From: Caballeronia grimmiae
GTDB lineage: Bacteria > Pseudomonadota > Gammaproteobacteria > Burkholderiales > Burkholderiaceae
Assembly (NCBI RefSeq): GCF_000698555.1
Contig: NZ_JFHE01000006.1
Span: forward strand, 124,001 to 188,000
Length of the DNA stretch: 64,000 nt
Reading direction: 5' to 3'
Shown here: piece after piece, positions 9,004 through 17,417 of the stretch
Layout: every line of letters begins with the position of its first letter
Position numbering within the stretch: position 1 is the first letter of the stretch
Translations under genes and position numbers: made by a program
The notes under the pieces: generated by a model
Told to the model about the DNA's origin: nothing
Seen by the model: the letters and a program-made list of their open reading frames with translations, nothing else
The model's database searches: none

Positions 9004-10278
9004 ATGACGCGCGACATCACCATCACCCAGGTCAGAATCACGCCGATCGCCTTCCGCGACGGTCCGTTGCTCAACGCGGCGGGCATTCACGAGCCGTGGG
9101 CACTGCGCGCGATCGTCGAACTGGAGACGAGCGATGGCCGCGTCGGCATCTCGGAGACCTACGGCGACGAACCGATGCTGCGCGTGCTCGACCAGGCAAG
9201 GTCGCTGGCCATCGGCCTCTCGCCGTTCGATCTGAACGCGATGGAAGAGCGCGTCCGCGCGACGATCAAGGCGACGCCCGGCGCGGTGGAGTTCGAGCTT
9301 GCGCCCGGCTCCCACGCGGCCAAGAACGCGCCGAAGGTCATCAGCACGCTCGAAGTGGCGATGCTGGATCTGCAAGGGCAGATCGTCGGTGCGCCGGTCG
9401 TCGATTTGCTCGGCGGCAAGGTGCGCGATGCAGTGCCGTATAGCGCGTACCTGTTTTTCAAATACGCGGAGCATATCGACAGGCCTTACGCGCCGGATGC
9501 GTGGGGCGAGGGCATCAGCCCGGAACAGATCGTGGCGCAGGCGCGGCGCATGATCGATCTGTACGGATTCCAAAGCATCAAGCTGAAGGGCGGCGTGTTC
9601 GAGCCATCGCATGAAATCGCGTGCATGAAGGCGCTCGCGAAGGCGTTCCCCGGCATGCCGCTGCGTCTCGACCCGAACGCGAACTGGACACTGAAGACGA
9701 GCATCGAGGCCGCCCCCGAACTCGATGAAATTCTCGAATACTACGAAGATCCGTGCCCCGGTCTCGAAGGCATGGCCGAGTTGCAGAAGCATACGAAGCT
9801 GCCGCTCGCGACCAACATGGTCATCACGACGATGGACGATTTCCGTCGCGGCTGCGAGATGGGCTCGATCAGGGTGCTGCTCTCCGATCATCACTACTGG
9901 GGCGGCTTGCGCGCCACGCAGACGCTTGCGCGCATGTGCCGGCTGTGGGGCTTCGGCATGTCGATGCACTCGAATTCGCATCTCGGCATCAGCCTGATGG
10001 CGATGACGCATGTCGCCGCGAGCATCCCCAATCTCACCTATGCCTGCGACACGCATTATCCGTGGCAGGAGGAAGAGATCATCAAGGGCGGCCGCGTGAA
10101 GTTCGACAACGGCGCGGTTCGCGTGCCGACGACGCCGGGTCTCGGCGTCGAACTGGACCGCGAGCAGCTTGCCGTGCTGCACGAGCAATATCTGACCTGC
10201 GGCGTGCGCAATCGCGATGACCTCACGCAGATGCGCAAGTATCAGCCGGATTTCAGCGGCAAGAACCCGCGCTTTTGA
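9004..10278 (+). CDS. Glucarate dehydratase-like enolase-superfamily enzyme
   Basis: Enolase-superfamily acid-sugar dehydratase, 424 aa from the ATG at 9004 (an alternative TTG at 8983 adds 7 residues). The catalytic set of the glucarate dehydratase group is present: KxK in SIKLKGG (Lys193, Lys195), Asp223 and Asn225 in RLDPNANW, Glu248 in YYEDP, Asn271 in ATNMV, Asp295 in LSDHHYWGG and His322 in MHSNSHLG. It would convert D-glucarate (or idarate) to 5-keto-4-deoxy-glucarate. The following MFS gene is a matching transporter. Whether it is GudD or a less active GudX-like paralogue cannot be settled from motifs. Confidence 0.87.
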   Translation: MTRDITITQVRITPIAFRDGPLLNAAGIHEPWALRAIVELETSDGRVGISETYGDEPMLRVLDQARSLAIGLSPFDLNAMEERVRATIKATPGAVEFELAPGSHAAKNAPKVISTLEVAMLDLQGQIVGAPVVDLLGGKVRDAVPYSAYLFFKYAEHIDRPYAPDAWGEGISPEQIVAQARRMIDLYGFQSIKLKGGVFEPSHEIACMKALAKAFPGMPLRLDPNANWTLKTSIEAAPELDEILEYYEDPCPGLEGMAELQKHTKLPLATNMVITTMDDFRRGCEMGSIRVLLSDHHYWGGLRATQTLARMCRLWGFGMSMHSNSHLGISLMAMTHVAASIPNLTYACDTHYPWQEEEIIKGGRVKFDNGAVRVPTTPGLGVELDREQLAVLHEQYLTCGVRNRDDLTQMRKYQPDFSGKNPRF

Positions 10279-10319
10279 CCGGCTCGACGCTCGACCCCCA
10301 TAACGAAGGAGACAGATTC

Positions 10320-11633
10320 ATGAGCAATCGAGCCGACGCGCTGCACAGCGCCGTCACAAAGATCAAGTGGCACGTATTGCCGCTTTTCGTGGTGATGTTC
10401 ATCGTCAATTACATCGACCGCGTGAACATCGGCTTCGTGCGGCAGCATTTGAGCGCGGATCTCGGCATCGGCGCGGCGGCGTACGGTCTCGGCGCGGGGC
10501 TTTTCTTCGTCAGCTATGCGGTGTTCGAAGTGCCGTCGAACATGCTGTTGCAGCGCTTCGGCGCGAAAGCGTGGCTCACGCGCATCATGGTGACGTGGGG
10601 ACTGGCGGCGGTCGGCATGGCGTTCGTGCGAGGCGAGACCTCGTTCTACGTGATGCGTCTCGTGCTTGGCGCGGCCGAAGCAGGCTTCTTTCCCGGCGTG
10701 GTGTTCTACTTCACGCAATGGCTGCCGCGCGATCAACGTGGCCGCGCCATGGCGATCTTTCTCTCGGGCTCGGCGCTCGCCTCCGTGTTCTCAGGGCCGA
10801 TTTCCGGCGCATTGCTGCTGATCGAAGGTCATGGGCTGCACGGCTGGCAGTGGATGTTCATCATCGAAGGCATGGCATCGGTGGTGCTCGCGGGCTTCGT
10901 GTGGTTCTGGCTCGACTCGAAGCCGCACGACGCGAAGTGGCTCACGCGCGCGGAGCAGGATGCGCTCGTCGGCGAAATCGAAGCAGAGCAGCGCGAGCGC
11001 GAAGCCACGCATGTCGCGCGGCCATCGGCGCTGAGCCTGCTGCGCGATCCGCAGATCATCATCTTCTGCCTGATCTACTTCTCGGTGTCGCTGACGATCT
11101 ACGGTGCAACGTTCTGGCTGCCGAGCATCATCCGCAAGATGGGGCATCTGAACGACTTTCAGGTCGGTCTGTTCAACTCGGTTCCGTGGCTTATCTCCAT
11201 CGTCGCGATGTACGTGTTCGCGGCGCTGGCGGCGCGCTTCAAGTTCCAACAGGCGTGGGTCGCGTGCGTGTTGCTGATCGCGGCGGCGGGCATGTACGCG
11301 GCGGGCACGGGCAGCGCGGTGTTCTCGTTCGTCGCGATCTGCTTCGCGGCAATCGGCTTCAAGGCGGCTTCTTCGTTGTTTTGGCCGATTCCCCAAGGCT
11401 ATCTCGACGCACGTATCGCCGCGCCGGTGATTGCGCTCATCAACTCGATCGGCAATCTCGGCGGCTTCGTTGCGCCGGCGACGTTTGGCTTCCTCGAGCA
11501 GAAGACCGGCTCGATTCAGGGCGGGCTGACCGCGCTTGCGGTGGTGTCGGTAGCGGCTGCCGTCATCGTGTTCTTCGCGCGCATGACGCCCGCCGTGCGG
11601 GGTCATGCGCAGGTCACGCGGCGCGGAACGTGA
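10320..11633 (+). CDS. MFS transporter, anion:cation symporter type (probable hexarate uptake)
   Basis: Twelve-helix major facilitator of 437 aa, with the ACS-family opening PLFVVMFIVNYIDRVNIGF and an RGRAMAIFLSG-like loop between the halves. Start ATG 10320 follows AAGGAGACAG. It lies 41 bp after the glucarate-dehydratase-like gene in the same direction, and ACS carriers such as GudP/GarP import glucarate and galactarate, so it most likely imports the dehydratase substrate with protons. The pair would be one operon under the divergent GntR regulator. Confidence 0.9.
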   Translation: MSNRADALHSAVTKIKWHVLPLFVVMFIVNYIDRVNIGFVRQHLSADLGIGAAAYGLGAGLFFVSYAVFEVPSNMLLQRFGAKAWLTRIMVTWGLAAVGMAFVRGETSFYVMRLVLGAAEAGFFPGVVFYFTQWLPRDQRGRAMAIFLSGSALASVFSGPISGALLLIEGHGLHGWQWMFIIEGMASVVLAGFVWFWLDSKPHDAKWLTRAEQDALVGEIEAEQREREATHVARPSALSLLRDPQIIIFCLIYFSVSLTIYGATFWLPSIIRKMGHLNDFQVGLFNSVPWLISIVAMYVFAALAARFKFQQAWVACVLLIAAAGMYAAGTGSAVFSFVAICFAAIGFKAASSLFWPIPQGYLDARIAAPVIALINSIGNLGGFVAPATFGFLEQKTGSIQGGLTALAVVSVAAAVIVFFARMTPAVRGHAQVTRRGT

Positions 11634-11645
11634 TGCCGGGGCGCG

Positions 11646-13049
11646 TTATCGCCCCAGTTCCTTTAGATACGCCGCACGCGCCGCATAGCCGGTATTGGCG
11701 AAGTCCGTGAACACGCCGTCGACGCCGAGGCGGTAGAACTTCAGATACTCCGCCGCCGGATCGCCGTTGTAGTCCGCTGCAAGGTACTTCTTCTCGTTGC
11801 GGAACGTGAAGACGTGCACGAAGAGACCGGCCTTGTGCGCATCGGCGATGACGCTCGTCGCGGGCTGCGAGGTCGCCTGCGTCGTCGAGCCGACGAAGGG
11901 CGAGCCATCCGCGTTCGTCGCGGGAAACGGCGTGATCTTGAGCGGCACGATCTGCGGCTTCCACGGACCGATGCCATCCGCATACGTCTTGATCTGCGCG
12001 AGACCTTGCGGCGTGAGCATCGCGTCGAACCAGCGCGGATCGCCGGCGACGGTCCAGTCGAACGGACGGCTATCCGTGATCTCGTTGTAGACGACCGCGC
12101 CCGTTCGATAGTCGACGTCGTAGCCGTCGATCAACTGCACGGCCTTCGTATTGAGGCCGTGTGCGCGCATGTATTGCAGGCTCGACGGCTCGAAGCTCTG
12201 CACGAATACGGCGGCGTCGTGCGTGTTCAGATTGTTGTCGTTGAGAATCTTGATGAGCGCATCTTCGAGCGGATGGCTGCCCGGCGCGCCGCATCCGTTG
12301 GCGATTGCTTGTGCGTTGTTCCATGTCGGGTTCTTCGTCTCCGGATAGACGGAGATCGCGCGGCCCGTCGCGGCGCTCTGCGCTTTCGCAATGTCGATGA
12401 TCTGCTGGAACGTCAGAACGGGATACTTGCCGTTGTATTCGGTCGGGCGCTCGCTGGCCGCATCGTAGGTCGTGCCGCCGATCAACGTGCCGAGTTCGGC
12501 GGCCGTGAAGTCCGTGATCGACCAGTCGCCGGTGTGATCCTCGCCATCGACGATCAGCGATTTCAACACCGACTTCGGATCGTTCGGATCGGTCAGGTCC
12601 GTCAGATATTGCGAAGGCCCGGTCTGCGGCGTGGTCTGCCACTTCACGTTGACGAGCACGCCCGGCACCGTGCGTTTTCTCGCCGCAACGGATGCGTTGG
12701 TCTTCGCGACATCCGCGATGTTCGTATTGTCCGACAGCCACGGATTGTGGCGCGCGACGAGCACGCAATCCTTCGACAGGTGCAGGTCTTCTTCGAGCGC
12801 ATCCGCGCCGTTCGTTGCGGCCAGTTCGTATGACGGCTGCGTTTCTTCGGGGCGCAAGCCCGGCAGACCGCGATGCCCGATGACGAGCGCCATCTTGCCG
12901 TCGAGCGTCGAGAAAGCGGCGGGAGAGGGCGCAGCGGGTGTCGTGTTGTTTCCGTCGCCATGACAGGCTGCAAGCGCCAAAGCCAATGCAGTCAGTGCCA
13001 GCGACAACTTCGGTATTGCGGATAGAGAGGTCTTACGATCGCGCTTCAT
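11646..13049 (-). CDS. Lipoprotein glycerophosphodiester phosphodiesterase
   Basis: Secreted GlpQ-like phosphodiesterase, 467 aa, which would release glycerol-3-phosphate from glycerophosphodiesters outside the inner membrane. The N-terminus is a lipoprotein signal (ALALAACHG, lipid Cys near residue 29). The GDPD TIM-barrel begins at about residue 52 with GHRGLPGLRPEE (catalytic His and Arg, then the Glu of the PE motif), continues with EEDLHLSKD (metal ligands), and has RHNPWLSD where the second catalytic His sits. The long insertions between strands resemble periplasmic GlpQ. It converges on the MFS gene, 12 bp away. No glpT-like gene is adjacent. Confidence 0.88.
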   Translation of the reverse strand: MKRDRKTSLSAIPKLSLALTALALALAACHGDGNNTTPAAPSPAAFSTLDGKMALVIGHRGLPGLRPEETQPSYELAATNGADALEEDLHLSKDCVLVARHNPWLSDNTNIADVAKTNASVAARKRTVPGVLVNVKWQTTPQTGPSQYLTDLTDPNDPKSVLKSLIVDGEDHTGDWSITDFTAAELGTLIGGTTYDAASERPTEYNGKYPVLTFQQIIDIAKAQSAATGRAISVYPETKNPTWNNAQAIANGCGAPGSHPLEDALIKILNDNNLNTHDAAVFVQSFEPSSLQYMRAHGLNTKAVQLIDGYDVDYRTGAVVYNEITDSRPFDWTVAGDPRWFDAMLTPQGLAQIKTYADGIGPWKPQIVPLKITPFPATNADGSPFVGSTTQATSQPATSVIADAHKAGLFVHVFTFRNEKKYLAADYNGDPAAEYLKFYRLGVDGVFTDFANTGYAARAAYLKELGR

Positions 13050-13167
13050 CGGCTTTCCGTGTCCTTATGATGGTCCCCGCGCATATTGCGAGAGCGCGAT
13101 GACCCTCTTATGTCCGGAAGCTCTCAATCGGCTTTCAGTAGCACAAAGGCGTTCGGGACATTGCTAC

Positions 13168-13740
13168 TCACGCAAGCAGCCGCGCAATGAGATCGGGCGT
13201 CGTGCGCACTTCGTACTTTCGCAACAGGCTCGCGCGATGAATGTCGACTGTGCGCGGGCTGATATTCAATTCCTTGCCGATCTCCTTGCTCGTCATGCCG
13301 TGCACGAGACAGGCGGCGACATCGCGTTCGCGCTCGGTCAATGTGCTCGCGACGTCGGTCTGCTTCACGTTCTCCGATAGATCGGTGAACGTCCACATCG
13401 CCAGTTCGAAAGGACGCTTCGGGTTATAGCCGAAGCCGCGCACCGTCACCCAGAAGTGCGTGCCGTCGATGCGGCGCATGATGCGATCGTCGCTGAAAAC
13501 AGCGCGCTTCGCGATGAGCGGCCCGAGGCGGCGGCCGGTCGTCGCGAAGTCTTTCTGCTGCGGATAAAGGCGGGAGAACGACTGACCGACTATGTCGCTA
13601 CGTTCCGCTCTGAACAGTTCGAGAGCCCGCATGTTGCAGTCGACCATGATTCGCTCGCGCGCCACGATGACCGCCACGGGCAGATGCCTGAAAAGGTCTT
13701 CGTAGTCGAGATTGCGAGTCGTATCGGTCGTGGTCGGCAT
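13168..13740 (-). CDS. PAS-domain LuxR-type transcriptional regulator
   Basis: A 190-aa one-component regulator. Residues 12-120 form a PAS sensor fold (LPVAVIVARERIMVDCN through FWVTVRGFGYNPKRPF), and residues 125-190 a LuxR/FixJ helix-turn-helix with LTERERDVAACLVHGMTSKEIGKEL. It has no receiver domain and no membrane helix, so it is probably cytoplasmic. It is the last of three leftward genes (MHS transporter, M19 protein, regulator); 53 bp separates it from the M19 gene. It may control that operon in response to a small molecule or redox signal. Confidence 0.87.
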   Translation of the reverse strand: MPTTTDTTRNLDYEDLFRHLPVAVIVARERIMVDCNMRALELFRAERSDIVGQSFSRLYPQQKDFATTGRRLGPLIAKRAVFSDDRIMRRIDGTHFWVTVRGFGYNPKRPFELAMWTFTDLSENVKQTDVASTLTERERDVAACLVHGMTSKEIGKELNISPRTVDIHRASLLRKYEVRTTPDLIARLLA

Positions 13741-13793
13741 GGGGTCTTTTGCGTACGTAGGCTCCTATGTAGTGTAGCCGGCCTGCGTTCGAC

Positions 13794-14765
13794 TCAGCCG
13801 TTCCAGACTTCGCCGAATACGCGCAGCCAGTTTTCGCCCATCACTTTCTTGATGCGCGCTTCGCTCCAGGCCGCGCGCTGCATTGCGGCGGTCAGGTTCG
13901 GAAACTCGCCGATCGTGCGAATGCCTTCCGGATTCACGACCTTGCCGAAGTTCGTCAGACGGCGATAACGTCCCTTGTCATGCGTGATCCAGTCGAAAAA
14001 CTCAGTGCTATAACCTTGAGTGAAGTCGGTGCCGATGCCGACCTTGTCTTCGCCGATCACATCGATCACGTATTCGATCGCTTCGAGATAGTCATCGACG
14101 TTCGCCTCCGCGCCGCGCTTCAGGAACGGTGCGAACATCGTTACGCCGACGAAGCCGTTGGCATCGGCGATTTCCTTGAGCTGCTCGTCTGTCTTGTTGC
14201 GTGGATGTTCCTTGAGCCCCGAGGGGCAGCAGTGCGAATACGTAACGGGCTTCTTCGAACACGCGATTGCATCCGATGACGTCTTCGCGCCGACGTGCGA
14301 GAGATCTACCAGGATGCCCACGCGATTCATTTCCTGGATCACTTCGCGGCCATAGCCCGAGAGACCGCCGTCGGCCTCATAACAGCCGGTGCCGACGAGA
14401 TTCTGCGTGTTGTAGCAGAGTTGCACGACATTCACGCCCAACTCCTTGAACACCTCGATATAGCCGAGGTTGTCCTCGAACGCATACGAGTTCTGGAAGC
14501 CGAAAATGATGCCGGTCTTGTTCTCTTTCTTCGCGCGAAGAATGTCGTCCGTGGTGCGTATGAGCGTCAGAATCTCGCTGTATTCGCGAATCTGCTGCTT
14601 CATTTCCGCGATGTTGTCGATGGTCTTCTGGAAGTCGTCCCAAACCGAAACGGTGCAGTTGACGGCGGTCACGCCGCCTTTGCGCATGTCTTCGAAAACT
14701 GAACGCTCGAACTTCGAAATATTCAGTCCGTCGATGATGATGCTCGAGTCGTGAAGCGTGGTCAT
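13794..14765 (-). CDS. Peptidase M19 (renal dipeptidase-like) protein, divergent metal site
   Basis: TIM-barrel amidohydrolase-fold protein of 323 aa related to membrane/renal dipeptidases. The bridging Glu is in GCYEADGGLSG, the His ligands are in VDLSHVG and VTYSHCCP, and the late Asp is in GIGTDFTQG. The usual first ligand pair HxD, expected in the IIDGHND-like strand near residue 12, is replaced here by IIDGLNISKF. Related proteins occur in glycine-betaine catabolic gene clusters of pseudomonads, where their role is unclear. It lies 26 bp behind an MHS (betaine/organic-acid type) transporter. Small amide or betaine-like substrates are possible; dipeptidase activity is doubtful. Confidence 0.8.
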   Translation of the reverse strand: MTTLHDSSIIIDGLNISKFERSVFEDMRKGGVTAVNCTVSVWDDFQKTIDNIAEMKQQIREYSEILTLIRTTDDILRAKKENKTGIIFGFQNSYAFEDNLGYIEVFKELGVNVVQLCYNTQNLVGTGCYEADGGLSGYGREVIQEMNRVGILVDLSHVGAKTSSDAIACSKKPVTYSHCCPSGLKEHPRNKTDEQLKEIADANGFVGVTMFAPFLKRGAEANVDDYLEAIEYVIDVIGEDKVGIGTDFTQGYSTEFFDWITHDKGRYRRLTNFGKVVNPEGIRTIGEFPNLTAAMQRAAWSEARIKKVMGENWLRVFGEVWNG

Positions 14766-14791
14766 TGTTCGATGTTCTCCATGAAGGCCGC

Positions 14792-16153
14792 TCAGACGGT
14801 GCGCTTGTATGCGCGCTTGACGCTGGCGGCTTTGTTTCGGCTATCCGTCGCGGCTCCGGCATCTTCCAGCGCGGTTTTCGACGTTTCGAGCAGTGACAGG
14901 CCGCCGATCATCGCAAAGATCGATACCGCGATCAGATAGTACGCAGGCGACAGATTCGTCCCGGTGGAAGAGATGAGCCACGTCGCGACGAGCGGCGCGG
15001 TGCCGCCGAAGATCGTGTAGGCAAGGTTGTAGGTGATGGCGGACGCGGTGTAGCGCGTCTTCGTCGCAAACACTTCCGACATCAGCGGCGCAGTCACCAC
15101 GCCCGAAAGCACCGCGCCGATGGCGAGCAGCGCGACGCCCAACAAGGACTGCGACAACACACCGGAGCCGCCCAGCGAGAATGCCGGATACACCGACGCA
15201 ATAATGAAGATGCACGTAGTCGCGATCGTCGCGCGGCGGCCGACCAGATCGGAGAACAAGCCGGCGAGCGGGCACAGGGCCGCGGCGAAGAAGAGAGCGA
15301 GCACGGTCACGAGCAGCGACGTACCGCGAGAGAGATGCCCGGCCACTTGCAGATAAGTCGCGAAATACGTCGTGAACGTATAGAACGACAGCGCCGTCAC
15401 GGACACGAACGCGCCGAGCTTCAGGATATTCCACGACTGCGAATGCAGGGTTTCCATCAGGGGCGCATGCGCGACTTCATGCTTCCCTTCGAGCGCCTTG
15501 AACGCGGGCGTTTCGTTGAGATTCACACGCAGATAAACGCCGATGAGACCGACCGGCGCCGCGATCAGGAACGGCACGCGCCAGCCCCAGTCGATCATCG
15601 CTTGCGGCGACAGCGACGACTCGAGCAGATACGCGACCACGGCGGCACAGGCAAAAGACGAGAACGTCGATACCGGGACGAAGCTGCCGAAGAACGCGCG
15701 GCGACGGCGCGGCGCATGTTCCATCACGTAAGCGCAAGCGCCCGCATATTCGCCCCCTGCGGAAAACCCTTGCACGCAGCGGATGACCGTCAGCAGCAGC
15801 GGCGCCCAGTAACCGATAGTCGCGTATGTCGGAAGCAGGCCGATGAGCGTCGTCGACCCGGCCATTAGAAGAATCGTGAAAGCGAGGGTTCGCTTGCGGC
15901 CAATCCGATCGCCCACGATGCCGAAGAACAATCCGCCCAGCGGCCGGAATGCGAATGCGACTGCGAAGACCGCGAATGTCTTCAGCAATCCGACCGTGGG
16001 GTCGCCGCTCGGAAAGAATTCGCGCGTCAGCATGGTGGCGAGAAATCCGTATGCGGCGAAGTCGAACCATTCGACGAAGTTGCCAATCGAGGCGGCGGCG
16101 ATGACGCGTCGCAACGTTCCGGTGTCGACTTCCTGCGTGTGTTGCGCTGGCAT
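14792..16153 (-). CDS. MFS transporter, metabolite:H+ symporter (MHS) family
   Basis: A 453-aa, twelve-helix permease related to ProP/ShiA/KgtP carriers that co-import protons with betaines, proline or organic acids. Typical segments are IGNFVEWFDFAAYGF in helix 1 and GDRIGRKRTLA in the 2-3 loop. Start ATG 16153 is preceded by GAGGAGAGG; a longer ORF to 16237 runs through the operator region and was rejected. It is the first gene of the transporter-M19-LuxR unit. Two ATTACCTAGGT elements lie 61-97 bp upstream, so it is probably repressed by an unlinked regulator. Confidence 0.9.
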   Translation of the reverse strand: MPAQHTQEVDTGTLRRVIAAASIGNFVEWFDFAAYGFLATMLTREFFPSGDPTVGLLKTFAVFAVAFAFRPLGGLFFGIVGDRIGRKRTLAFTILLMAGSTTLIGLLPTYATIGYWAPLLLTVIRCVQGFSAGGEYAGACAYVMEHAPRRRRAFFGSFVPVSTFSSFACAAVVAYLLESSLSPQAMIDWGWRVPFLIAAPVGLIGVYLRVNLNETPAFKALEGKHEVAHAPLMETLHSQSWNILKLGAFVSVTALSFYTFTTYFATYLQVAGHLSRGTSLLVTVLALFFAAALCPLAGLFSDLVGRRATIATTCIFIIASVYPAFSLGGSGVLSQSLLGVALLAIGAVLSGVVTAPLMSEVFATKTRYTASAITYNLAYTIFGGTAPLVATWLISSTGTNLSPAYYLIAVSIFAMIGGLSLLETSKTALEDAGAATDSRNKAASVKRAYKRTV

Positions 16154-16213
16154 GGTGCCTCTCCTCATCAAGTGTCGGTGCCTTGCGGTGTCCAAACGAG
16201 AGTAGAGGCTCAA

Positions 16214-16250
16214 ATTACCTAGGTCCATACGTGCCAATTACCTAGGTAAT
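16214..16250. promoter_or_regulatory. Tandem ATTACCTAGGT operators upstream of the MHS operon
   Basis: ATTACCTAGGTAAT, a perfect 14-bp palindrome, lies at 16237-16250, and a second copy matching its first 11 bases lies at 16214-16224. The copies are 23 bp apart, close to two helical turns, so two dimers could bind the same DNA face. Upstream of the MHS transporter this looks like an operator pair for a small winged-helix regulator. Confidence 0.6.
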
Positions 16251-16516
16251 CAGCGCGGCGCCGGATGAAAGAGCGGCGAGGAAGACGCGTCGATGGACGG
16301 CCTTCGGCCACTGCCGAATTCTTGTGTCGAATCGAATGGATTTCATCTCACTGAGAAATCACCCTACAACTCTTTTCATTTCTGTGAGAAATCGGTTCGC
16401 GAATCATCGAAGCGATAAAAAGTTGCGATTTAAACGATCTATGTTCGCGACTTATTCGCTCAGTGCGCCCTCTATATGGCATAGTCGCGACATCGTCATT
16501 AAATGGGAGAAAGACA
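16251..16516. other. AT-rich leader upstream of the H-NS-like gene, no gene seen
   Basis: No convincing gene in this stretch; the one short open frame (from 16324) has atypical codon use and no ribosome site. The right half is markedly AT-rich relative to the window, with short repeats of GAGAAATC, and contains TATATGGCATAGT about 30 bp before the H-NS start, a possible -10 region. It is likely the promoter and autoregulatory zone of the H-NS-like gene. Confidence 0.4.
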
Positions 16517-17290
16517 ATGGCAACGATTGATAGCCTGAACGCAAGGATTGCGAAGCTGCAGGCACAGGCTGAAGCGCTTAGAAAAAAGCAGTCGGCGGGC
16601 GTCATTTCGCGAATTCAGCGACTAATGAAGGAACACGGTTTAACCGTCGATGATCTCGGTCAAGGCATTCGAAACGAAACTCGAAGCGCTGAACCTAAAA
16701 CCGAATCCACTGCTTCCGCGAAATACCGCGACCCGAAAAGCGGTGCTGAATGGAGTGGCCGCGGTCGCGCGCCGGGCTGGATTGCGAACGCAAAAAATCG
16801 GAATCGGTTTCTAATCGACGGTAATGCGGCGAGCGCAACGGTAACGACCAAGAAGGCGTCCGCTGCGGCCGGTAATTATGTGCGAGGCCCGCAGCCGGCG
16901 AAGTATCGCGATCCGAAGTCGGGCGCGACGTGGAGCGGCCGAGGCAAGGCGCCGGCCTGGCTGGCCAATGCGAGAGACCGAAGCCGCTTTCTGATCGATG
17001 CGGCTCAGGCCGGCTCGGACGCGAAGTCGTCGGGCGATAAAGCCGCTACCGGAGGCGCTCGCAAGAAAGCAACGGTGAAGGCTGCTTCGAAAAAGGCATC
17101 GGCGAAGAAAGCGTCTGCTTCGATGAAGAAGCCTGTAAGCAAGAAGGCCGCTTCCAAAAAGGCCGCTTCCAAAAAGGCCGCTTCCAAAAAGGCCGCTTCC
17201 AAAAAGGCCGCGCCTGCCGCCGCGAAGAATAACGCGGGAGCATCCGGTGCTGACACGTCGGCGCCCGCAGCATCGAATCAGGCTGTCTGA
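16517..17290 (+). CDS. H-NS-like protein with two DNA-binding repeats and histone-H1-like tail
   Basis: Nucleoid protein of 257 aa, roughly twice the usual size of H-NS relatives. Residues 1-60 form a coiled-coil oligomerisation region (IAKLQAQAEALRKKQS). Two H-NS-type DNA-binding modules follow, KYRDPKSGAEWSGRGRAP (about 73) and KYRDPKSGATWSGRGKAP (about 130), each closed by a WxxN and RFLI block. Residues 175-235 are a Lys/Ala-rich tail with exact AASKK repeats, like bacterial H1-type proteins. ATG 16517 follows GGGAGAAAG. It probably binds and silences AT-rich DNA; the tail should raise non-specific affinity. Confidence 0.87.
   Translation: MATIDSLNARIAKLQAQAEALRKKQSAGVISRIQRLMKEHGLTVDDLGQGIRNETRSAEPKTESTASAKYRDPKSGAEWSGRGRAPGWIANAKNRNRFLIDGNAASATVTTKKASAAAGNYVRGPQPAKYRDPKSGATWSGRGKAPAWLANARDRSRFLIDAAQAGSDAKSSGDKAATGGARKKATVKAASKKASAKKASASMKKPVSKKAASKKAASKKAASKKAASKKAAPAAAKNNAGASGADTSAPAASNQAV
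17146..17205 (+). repeat. 15-bp tandem repeat, four perfect copies, inside the H-NS-like gene
   Basis: GGCCGCTTCCAAAAA repeated four times without a mismatch, then a partial unit. Each unit encodes KAASK, so gain or loss of copies keeps frame and changes the length and charge of the tail. Confidence 0.95.
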
Positions 17291-17417
17291 TTTTGCCGGG
17301 ATGATGCGCTTCGCCTAACGAACATCTTCGGCCGATCATTGATCCGGGTTGCCACTACGGATATCCTTGAATCGTTCGTCGTCGTTGAATGCGGGTCAAC
17401 CCGGAGACAACCGTTTG

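Noticed and set aside
11638..11655. GGGGCG-CGTTAT-CGCCCC hairpin between the convergent MFS and phosphodiesterase genes.
   Set aside because: Only 6 bp of stem, overlaps the phosphodiesterase stop codon, no T run; too weak to call a terminator.
16324..16530. 68-aa ORF upstream of the H-NS-like gene.
   Set aside because: AT-rich, atypical codon use, overlaps the H-NS start region and its promoter.
17146..17205. CRISPR-like or satellite repeat.
   Set aside because: The 15-bp units are contiguous, without spacers, in frame inside the H-NS-like gene.
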